Shown here piece by piece: positions 56,385-64,000 of a DNA stretch of 64,000 nucleotides (the first letter of the stretch is position 1; each line of letters opens with the position of its first letter). Source of the stretch: Micrasema longulum. Taxonomy: Eukaryota; Arthropoda; Insecta; Trichoptera; Brachycentridae. A program made the translations under genes and the position numbers. The stretch is from positions 62,001 to 126,000 of the forward strand of contig JAGVSM010001330.1 in assembly GCA_022494885.1 (NCBI GenBank), given 5' to 3'. Below the pieces are notes generated by a model. It searched no databases, was not told where the DNA came from, and saw only the letters and a program-made list of their open reading frames with translations.

Positions 56385-57439
56385 TTTAATTATTTATTTA
56401 TTATACTGCACAAGTGCCTTTTACAGTATAAAATAAAAGAATATAACGAGTTAGTTAAATACACAACAAAATTAAAAAAACAATATTAAAACATGGGTAT
56501 AAAAAGAAAAAAGAATAAAATGTATATACAAAGAAAATTTGTTGAAGAGCGGTGATTACTCTAAGATCCTCGGACCTATGATCTGTAGTACGGTGACATT
56601 ACCGCGAGACTACAGCCCGGTTAAATCCAGCGTCAGCTAAAGCTTTTGTTTTTAATTTTAAAACTATGAAAACTTGGTTTGACAATAGTGATATAAAAAA
56701 TCGAATTGATAACCGTTTATTTTGAGGAACGCCCAATTCTTAAAATTTCTGAAATGAATGTTGGAAAATGGGAGAAAAACCCTGAAACACTGAAATGATC
56801 CGAAAGATCCTGAAAAGGGATCTGAAAAAAATTAATACACAAATTTAAAGAATCTTCTTGGAGGATTTTACAAGAGCCCACCCTGAAATAAAAACAAATC
56901 TTAATCATCTTACTGAAACAAAATATCACTTCTAAGTGAATAATTTATGCATGCTAATGAATTTAATTAATTAAACCTTAAATTGGTAGTTGTAGAATGT
57001 CATCAAAAGTACATAATTTGCACGAATGTGCGTAGAATAAAATATCAAGACAAGGTTAGCGCAAGACACTGGTTATTTACATATTTTACATTCTCTATAT
57101 GTGTATGTGTATTTTTTCTATTCTAATCATAGTTTCTGAGTTGACTGATCGTCACACCTTTACGTAATAAAATTCGACGAACGAACCATTTGATGATCGA
57201 AATTTGCTGCAATTGTTCTTCCAACGCATGACTGTATAAGGCACATTAGGAGAGAATAAGGGTAAGAGTTTTATGCGGAAAGTTAAATTCTAAGAATTAA
57301 AAAATGTAAAATTATAGGTTAAATTCAATTAAAAAATCGTTTAAAACATTCAAATAGTTAACATTTTCCGGTTTAAACCTCGGAGTAATAATGCGTCAAC
57401 CTATAGAGAAGCCATATCACTATGTTTTATAGAACGCAA
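56385..57439. other. Intron with non-LTR 3' end motif
   Basis: 56385-56540 opens with 'ttaattatttatttattata' and 'gcacaagtgccttttacag', the minus-strand 3' end motif seen at 2008 and 32630. 56700-56940 is unassigned. Confidence 0.35.
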
Positions 57440-58110
57440 GCGATGTTGGTTAGCAACAAATTAGCGGCCATTTTGTTTTATTTGACAACAAACACATAAC
57501 TGTTCTTTCGGATGCTTTTGTCGCTGTGCTTGGCTTTGTTTGTTAATAACTTGGATATTTACGTTACAATAAATAGAAATCGACTAAGTGAATTGCAGTA
57601 TATTTGGTTGCAGCAGTCAAAGGTGTTAAAGGAGTCAATTTACACAGGTAATTAATTTCGAATAATTTTTCATGATTATCATTGATTTTTGGCATTTATT
57701 GTCCCGACACGTGTTTTATGTTGCTTAAAAACTTTCTTTATATCAACATATTTACTTTAGATAGTTTTTTTTTTAATTTAAGGGATAAATTTGTGAATTA
57801 AAGTATGTTTACTGTTGATAATGACAGTTGATTACGGGCAATATGTCAGGGCCGCACTGGGCATCCATATAAAGTTTGAGTCTTTATTGAGTCGAGGTCG
57901 ATTTAAATTTTACTCGAAAATAGCAACGTTAACCTTGAAATCGCTTCTAAAATGACGTGTCTAAATTTCAGGCCGCTACGACTCGCCGTTTTGGAGATGT
58001 GACGGACACACAAACAAACTCAACACAGGACTTGGTTCCATGGAGTTGGGATTTATGTCTCAATAAATGTAACATAAGTATATTGTGAATAAAATGAATG
58101 AATAAATAAA
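57440..58110. other. Unassigned segment, possible promoter or repeat
   Basis: 57462-57475 contains 'tagcggccattttg', whose complement CAAAATGGCCGCTA looks like a strong start context or a YY1-like site on the minus strand. The frame there stops after 14 codons. On the plus strand 'tttacacag|gtaatt' at 57641 resembles a donor. 57955-58075 ('ggccgctacgactcgccg') looks like repeat sequence. I can support no gene. Confidence 0.25.
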
Positions 58111-58489
58111 TAAATAAATAAATATATAAACACACACATGTATTTTCAGTTTTATAAAATAAATAAAGGCGAATTATGGAAAAATAAATTGGAATAACCC
58201 TGCAATAATAAATACACAGGTACAAAGTATTTACAATGAAAATTAATATCTATTTGGCAATTCTCGACCTGAGCACGGCCCATTGTTTTGCTGCGAACTG
58301 TAGCTAACTTAATACCCAATAGTCATATAATGGTTTTCCTATGTTTGGGCTCTTCTATAGCTTGGCGTATTATTACTCTGAGGTTCAAACCCTTTTTACA
58401 GAATGACGTTTTTTTTTTTTAAATCATTGAAACGAATTGTACCTATTAAGTTGATTCTAAATTTCAAGAGGCGTAATCTGCCGGTCGAA

Positions 58490-58905
58490 AAGTAATTATA
58501 TTTTAGTCATATTTATTTATTTACATACGTTAGTTTATCGTACATTATTTGATACATAAGTCCCAACTAAATGGGACTAAAAGTCCTGTGTTGAGATGGG
58601 ACGAGCAATTAGTTGACACAGACACATGAGTATTTCACCAGAAATAATAAAGGATCAGAAACACAAAAAATAATTTTAAAAAACATATATGGCACATCAA
58701 TATAGTAAACACTAAATTCGGAAACATTAGGAAAATCATCAAGGAGTTTCCCACTCAAATCCCTCCCACTAAGGAAAATCCAGTCCTTAACTCCTCTCTT
58801 GAAAATAGTTTTTGTCCTTGAGAGCTTAATACGTTCTTTTGAAATATTGAACACTCTCGGTGCGATAAATGAGAGATGTCTCTGAGCAAAAGTCGTGCGG
58901 GTTAT
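58490..58905 (-). pseudogene. CR1-like ORF2 C-terminus and 3' end
   Basis: The minus-strand text before and within 58854-58609 reads TTFAQRHLSFIAPRVFNISK, then KTIFKRGVKDWIFL. The R-x-x-FA-x-R-x-LSF-x-APR-x-FN ... FKR pattern is that of CR1-clade C-termini. The 3' tip 'tttatttatttacatacg' lies at 58510 on the minus strand. A scrap of the same family is at 21645-21745. Confidence 0.65.
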
Positions 58906-59125
58906 AAAACTTTTAAGTTATCATTATTTTTTTATCAGAAATACTTATCAAAAATATTTTTTTATTTGATGTTTATATACTTTTTCTTGAAGGTGAGATT
59001 TTGAATAAATGGCGTTTTAAAATGGCATACTCGTATGTTTTGCTTACTTTTTTATCAGACAACAGCTATATTGATAAGTTACTTTTCAAACTGGTAAACT
59101 AAATGTACATAGCGTATATATAGAG

Positions 59126-59286
59126 CCTAACTTATAAACCTGGTATAAAGTGATGCCTAGACATAGTGGTAAAATGGGGATATTAATACCATCCTTATTC
59201 TACCACTATAATAAAGATTGTATTGCCATCCGTATTATACCACTATACCTAGGCGTAACTTTATGCCAAGTTTATAAGTAAGGCCC
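59126..59286. mobile_element. Short TIR MITE (about 160 bp)
   Basis: Left arm 'gcctaacttataaacctgg', 'tgatgcctagacatagtggt'; right arm 'accactatacctaggcgtaa', 'ccaagtttataagtaaggc'. The arms are complementary over about 60 bp with a few mismatches, and the centre repeats 'tattctaccactata' once more. Confidence 0.8.
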
Positions 59287-59891
59287 ATAGTAGTTATTTT
59301 AAAACAAAAAACATAAAATGTCTGCATTATTATGCTCTCTTTACAAATGCGTGTGCATAACGTACACTCTGCGCATGCCACAAATATCTAACTACACATT
59401 TGCGTTTTTCTTTTTCTACTCAACAAACTCAAGTCGTAACAATTAATAACTATCGCTATGCTTTGCTTTCTATACGACCATTTCTGTACATGCAACTATG
59501 ATTTGTCGAGTTACGCGTATGCATTAAAAAACTGCGTTTCACACGAAATATTTTTGTTCATTTTATTAAATCTATGCACTACTGTGTTAACCCTTTCAGA
59601 CTTGAAATAAATGGTGATTTTTCAAACAGTCCAGATTCAAATTTATGAATTTCAAGGTAAGAATTGTAATCACATTTTTTTATAGGCTGCATATAACCAA
59701 CAAGAAAATTTGTTTACTAACTGTCAATAAGTCAGTACTATAAGGTATTAAAATTTCACATTCTACCTCAAAATGCTCTCATTAAAAAAAAATAATAAGC
59801 ATTTTGATGATTAAACATTACAACAATACTATTAGCTGTAAAAGTTCAGTTATTTTTCTCCTGTCAAAATAATTATATTTTTAAAGTTAAA

Positions 59892-60701
59892 ATGTCAACA
59901 AATCCCAAATCAAAAAGGAATTTAAGCAGAGACTCGCCCAAAACCTCGTTGGAAGTTGATATTCATGAAAAATCTTACTTAAATATTTTATCTGAAATCA
60001 CTTCCACAATCAACAAAGAGTTCAAAAAAATTCGGGAAGAGCTTTTTGAGAAATTGAAGGATATTACCACATCCATCCAGTATTTATCCGAAAAATACGA
60101 CGACATCATAAAAATAAACGATAATCTCAATAAAAAGGTCAGTGCAATGTCTAATGATTATTCTCTCCTTAGTACATCATTCTGTCAATTAAAATCGAAA
60201 CTTAATATAATGGAACAGTCGGCTAGAAATAATAACATTGAGATACAAATGGTACCCGAAAGGAATACTGAGAATATTATTAATTTGTTTACTTCGCTTT
60301 GCCGCACAGTCTCTGTGCCTCTCAAAGTGGATAATATTATTACCTGCAGTCGAGTTCCAAAAAAAATAGAAAATAAAAGACCTAAGAACATTGTCATATC
60401 ACTCACATCTCCCAGGGAACGTGATGTGATACTTGCAGCAGTACGTCAATATAATAAGAAAAATACTACTAGTAAACTCAACGCATCACACCTAGGAATC
60501 ACAGGAACGACACAACCAATATTCGTCCAAGAGCATCTTTCTCTTGAAAATAAAATGATTTTTTCTGCTGCTCGATCTAAAGCGAAGTCTAACAATTGGA
60601 AGTACTGCTGGACCAAAAATGGAAAAACATATATTCGGCGGGATGACTCGTCCGGTGCTCGGATTATTCTTAATACTCAAGACCTCGATAAACTCACCTA
60701 A
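59892..60701 (+). CDS. Retrotransposon ORF1, coiled coil with FP25K-like RNA-binding region
   Basis: An intact frame of 269 codons. Residues 25-110 are heptad-rich (FKKIREELFEKLKDI, INDNLNKKV), a coiled coil for trimer or oligomer formation. Residues 108-190 start EQSARNNNIEIQMVPE and fit an RRM-like fold, with RPKNIVISLTSPRERD as its last strand and helix. Residues 200-260 (QPIFVQEHLSLENKMIFSAA, WKYCWTKNGKTYIRR) match the C-terminal domain of the FP25K-like/ORF1 family found in many insect non-LTR elements. Its expected role is binding element RNA with nucleic-acid chaperone activity. The start ATG at 59892 follows an A-rich context (aaagttaaaATG) and is preceded by stops. Confidence 0.88.
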   Translation: MSTNPKSKRNLSRDSPKTSLEVDIHEKSYLNILSEITSTINKEFKKIREELFEKLKDITTSIQYLSEKYDDIIKINDNLNKKVSAMSNDYSLLSTSFCQLKSKLNIMEQSARNNNIEIQMVPERNTENIINLFTSLCRTVSVPLKVDNIITCSRVPKKIENKRPKNIVISLTSPRERDVILAAVRQYNKKNTTSKLNASHLGITGTTQPIFVQEHLSLENKMIFSAARSKAKSNNWKYCWTKNGKTYIRRDDSSGARIILNTQDLDKLT

Positions 60702-60741
60702 TATAATTTTTCTCACTAATAATCATTGCACCGTGATTTTC

Positions 60742-62216
60742 ATGGAACTACAAAAAACTACAACCATTCATTGTATATTTGTTATTTTTTTGCATCCGAG
60801 TATATCTAATAGTTTGCCTATAAATATAATTAGCTTTTTTTTTAGCACATTTCAGGTTATTTATCTTACATTCTATGTTTTGATCATAACAGATTATACT
60901 GCAGTCGATTTTTACGTCCATACTTTCCTCTATCTAATAAAACCTATCAATTTCAACAAATTAAATATAATCTGTAAAGCAAAAACATTATCACAATGCA
61001 TGTTTAATCTTAATTACACATTGGAAACTGTTTTGACAGTTCGAACTAATAACTCATTCTATGCTTTCGAGGACGACATGCGTCTGTTCATAACAGTCAC
61101 GAATGCAATTTTTAAAATGTGCCCGTTTATGTACCTCGCGGCGCTACCGTTTGCAGGTAGAAATAATATTATTAATATTTACCGTGAAATAAAACATGTT
61201 CGCTGTAATAGTGTGAACTGCCTGATAATGTATAAAAGGAAATATATTATTTCATGTTGTAAACTATTATTACTAAATATTATCATTTTTAACTTATACA
61301 TTAAGCAAACAATCATGAATTTACATTTAAAGACCAATATTATTTGTAAAATGAGCTCAGAAACTTATATGTTGAAAATATTACTTATTACTTTTTTTAT
61401 ATTTTATATGGTAATGGAATTTACTAATATTGGTATACTACAATCTGTTCTCAGGGTGATTAAAACTATATATATATTAAAACATCACGCTTTATTTATG
61501 TCTGGCAGAACTTTTAATCTCATTTTTGAATTTATTAATAAGCAATTAAAATTAGAAAAAACTAACATGTCATATTTATGTACAAAACTTGTTATAAAAA
61601 ACTGTATAGTATTTCAGCTGATGTTTACTATATTAACTATTTTTGCATACTATAAATTATATCAGTTTCACTACTTCATTATACTTATGCAACTTACTAT
61701 TCACAGTACATTTTTAATTATGGTTATACAGACGATGACTGGTGTTTCACTGCCTCTAATTTATTCATATCTCTGTACTTATTATTTATTTGTTTCTAAA
61801 ACCATCACACTTAAATTTGAAATTGTGAGATTAATATTTTTAAATTTGAATGTTTACTGATTGCAACCAAATTTCATATTTACAGATGCTTTTATTCTAC
61901 AATTATGCTAAATAATGATTATTTGTATTTATTATGCTATATTTTTTCATTTTTTGAGGCTTTAATTCAAGCAAATATCTTTAAATATATTTTATTAAGA
62001 TTTTATTCATTGATTTCGTCTGGTCGGTCTGAGTGGTACAAACACAAGTTACGTCAAAAAATTTTTTTTTGCGAATCCATTAAACAACTTACCCACTGTA
62101 TATCTTATATATGTTTTCTAAAAATAGAGACTTCTTACATTTTACCTTCTATTCAAAAAATCATAATATGTATTAATAGCGATATAATTTGGTGCTTTGC
62201 CCTGTCATGCCTTTGA
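60742..62216 (+). CDS. Extra ORF between ORF1 and ORF2: multi-pass membrane protein, gustatory-receptor-like
   Basis: The start is the first ATG in frame after ORF1, 41 nt beyond its stop. The first 372 codons (to 61860) begin MELQKTTTIH and have hydrophobic segments near residues 28-50, 114-137, 168-187, 209-240, 282-303 and 325-352. The frame then moves by -1; the downstream frame is open from 61821 to 62216 and adds DYLYLLCYIFSFFEALIQ, a basic loop (EWYKHKLRQK) and a final CINSDIIWCFALSCL. Total about 490 codons with seven or eight membrane spans. The order of spans, the amphipathic FNLIFEFINKQLKLEK segment after span 4, and the C-terminal layout resemble insect Gr-type chemoreceptors; the usual TYhhhhhQF end motif is not evident. 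No enzyme motif or signal peptide was seen. The Gr assignment is inference; membrane nature is clear. Confidence 0.72.
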
Positions 62217-64000
62217 TATTCTATCAAAACTGTAGAGGCCTTCGAAGCAAGGTCGAAACATTTTTCCATAACATATTACTAAATAATATTTATTCTATAT
62301 ACGGCATAACCGAGACTTGGCTCCATGATAATATCTTTGATGGCGAACTAGCTCCAATATTGAACTTCAGTATTTTCCGGGCCGATAGACCTTACCACGA
62401 AAGTAACGTATCCCGCGGAGGCGGGGTGATGATTATCTGCCGAAAGGAGCTTGAAGCTCGCGCTCGCGAAGATTTGGCGTGCACAGCGGAGTGCGTATGG
62501 ATAACTATTCCTGCCGGCAAATTAATCTTAAACCAAAATGTTCACATAGCGTGTGTCTATTTACCTCAAGGACGCAATTACAACACAGCGGTAAATTCTT
62601 TTTCATCATTATTAAGTTCGGTCCGTGACCAATGTCCCGGTGACGCTGTAATAGTGATGGGTGATTTCAATATGCCAAACATCACCTGGATTATTGGACA
62701 ACATAACAATTCTCTTATACCGCACTCCGTAAGTCATCACACTGACGCTGCATTTATAGATACCCTATACTACACTGGACTTTTACAATATAATAACATT
62801 TTGAATCTCAACGGTAAAATACTTGATTTGGTTATTAGTAATATTGAATGCCAAATACTGCACAGTGATTCACCTTTAGTAAAGGAAGACTCCCATCACC
62901 CTGCATTAAAGATCACACTTCTGGTAGAACCGGTAAATAGCTCTCTTTTTGGTGCTCAAAGGGAAGTTTTACTATTTCGATACGGTGATTACAATCAAAT
63001 TAACCATTTTTTGACAAATATAAATTGGACGATTCTAAGTGAGATCGAAGATATTGACTCTGCCATAAAATATTTCTAAAGCAATATCAATAAAACCATT
63101 TCTACATATGTTCCGAAAAAGTTATTTAATCCAAAAAAATATTCGAAGTGGTACAACTCCTCTTTGATAAAAATCATAAAAGAAAAGAAAAAAATACATA
63201 AAAAATGGATAAAATATGGTAATCCACGTGACTATTCTGAATTTTCACTACTTCGATCACGACAAAAGAAAGTTCAAAAAGACTGCTACAAATGTTATAT
63301 CAACACTATTGAACGTGAAATACCACAAAATCCTTAAAAACTATGGTCTTACATTAAACATCAGAATAAAGGATCAAATACTCCACAAACCATATGCTTT
63401 GAAAATGAAGTTGTGTCAGGGGGAGAAAACGTATGCAATCTCTTCCTGAAATACTTTAATTCTATTTATTCATCACCAACCACAGCTTCAATTACATTCA
63501 CAGAAGAAGAAAATACCACAGATCAATGGGCTTCTGATAATATAGGTTCTATAATTTTAAACAAGGTAGAAGTTTTTAAATATTTAATTAAGCTCGATGT
63601 AAACAAAGGTGCAGGCAGCGATGGGATTCCACCTTTATTCGTTGTACGCTGTGCGCAATCTCTAGTGACTCCGCTGACTTTACTTTTAAACAGATCACTT
63701 AAAGAAGGAATTTTCCCTCAAAAGTTTAAAGAAGCACTAGTCATTCCAATACATAAGTCGGGAGCAAAAAATTTAGCTAAAAACTATCGCCCAAAATCAA
63801 TTTTGTCGGTATTTAGTAAACTTTTTGAAAAAATAATATACGATCGCATATATCCCCTTATTTTAAAATATATTCCAAATCAACAGCACGGTTTTCTAAA
63901 ACAACGGTCAGTTTTATCGAATCTTACAATTTTCACAGACTTTGCTATGCAAAACTTGCGTAGTAACAATCAGACAGATGTCATATACACAGACTATTCC
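62207..64000 (+). pseudogene. Retrotransposon ORF2, endonuclease-reverse transcriptase (continues past window)
   Basis: The start is probably ATG 62207 (MPLIFYQNCRGLRSK); an upstream in-frame Met at 62189 lies inside the previous ORF. The APE endonuclease shows GITETWLHD, SRGGGVMIICR, IVMGDFNMP, ILDLVISN and DSHHPAL. The frame stays the same to the window end with only two nonsense codons, TAA at 63077-63079 and TAA at 63335-63337. RT follows: NKGAGSDGIPPLF, FPQKFKEALVIPIHKSG, NYRPKSILS (usual residue after YRP differs), QQHGFLKQRSVLSNL and VIYTDYS, the first catalytic Asp of RT motif A, right at 64000. The FADD box would lie beyond. The clean frame suggests recent loss of function. Confidence 0.9.

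Larger units (their letters stand above)
59600..64000 (+). mobile_element. Three-ORF non-LTR retrotransposon, runs off the window
   Basis: ORF1 (59892-60701), a membrane-protein ORF (60742-62216) and ORF2 (62207 to beyond 64000) lie head to tail on one strand. The left limit is uncertain: about 250-300 bp of AT-rich leader without other repeats precedes ORF1. The spacing is tight (41 nt between ORF1 stop and the next ATG, a 10-nt overlap before ORF2), so the three form one transcription unit. The copy is recent but dead, with one frame change and two nonsense codons. By ORF2 motifs it belongs to the Jockey/CR1 group. Confidence 0.85.

Noticed and set aside
57462..57510. Minus-strand ATGGCCGC as the first exon of CGRRF1
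   Set aside because: The start context is good and the family begins with Met-Ala-Ala, but the frame stops after 14 codons, has no suitable donor and encodes no long membrane helix.
60619..60741. Upstream ATG at 60619 as the start of the membrane ORF
   Set aside because: It lies inside the ORF1 coding region and would overlap it by 83 nt; the residues between (MEKHIFGG...) are a frame shadow of ORF1. The ATG at 60742 is the natural start.
61825..61885. A 61-bp intron (gtgaga...ttacag) joining the two parts of the membrane ORF
   Set aside because: The donor and acceptor look acceptable, but removing 61 nt does not bring the two frames together, and a retrotransposed element should not keep introns.

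Overview
The window looks like an insect nuclear genome, most probably Lepidoptera. The background is AT-rich, and short GC-rich exons lie far apart in it. Helitrons, RTE and CR1/Jockey-type non-LTR elements, TTAA-inserting piggyBac-type elements, mariner and Penelope-like fragments, and tRNA-derived SINEs make up most of the rest. Runs built on 'acctaggtacct' are a compositional habit of lepidopteran DNA. The order-level call is inference.

One host gene crosses most of the window on the minus strand. Four internal exons (55010-55167, 16959-17133, 9236-9383, 813-920) have good splice sites and matching phases (1, 2, 0, 0). Joined, they resemble the middle of CGRRF1 (cell growth regulator with RING finger domain 1). 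The N-terminal membrane exon and the C-terminal RING exon were not found and should lie beyond the two ends. Only 589 nt of coding sequence is spread over 54.4 kb, so the window is mostly intron.

Intron between exons at 813-920 and 9236-9383: dominated by two piggyBac-type non-autonomous elements facing each other (3926-6361 and 6580-9095), each with TTAA at both ends and about 210 bp between them, giving a near-palindrome of 5.2 kb. Intron 9384-16958: a TIR element, a SINE, and a 3.1 kb CR1/Jockey-type retrotransposon on the minus strand. Intron 17134-55009: a mosaic of Helitrons, MITEs, SINEs, RTE and CR1-like 3' ends, a Penelope-like piece and a mariner remnant. Directly upstream of the 55 kb exon (in gene direction) is a 104-bp higher-order minisatellite, and each of its two 52-bp monomers carries a 3'-splice-site-like motif.

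The most unusual object is a plus-strand non-LTR retrotransposon at the right end (about 59.6 kb to beyond 64 kb). ORF1 (coiled coil plus RRM/CTD, FP25K-like) and ORF2 (endonuclease plus reverse transcriptase) are separated by a third reading frame of about 490 codons (60742-62216). That frame encodes a very hydrophobic, multi-pass membrane protein whose layout resembles insect gustatory-receptor-type chemoreceptors. Its stop codon overlaps the ORF2 start by 10 nt, as expected for an integral ORF of the element and not a chance insertion. This copy carries one frame change in the middle ORF and two nonsense codons in ORF2.
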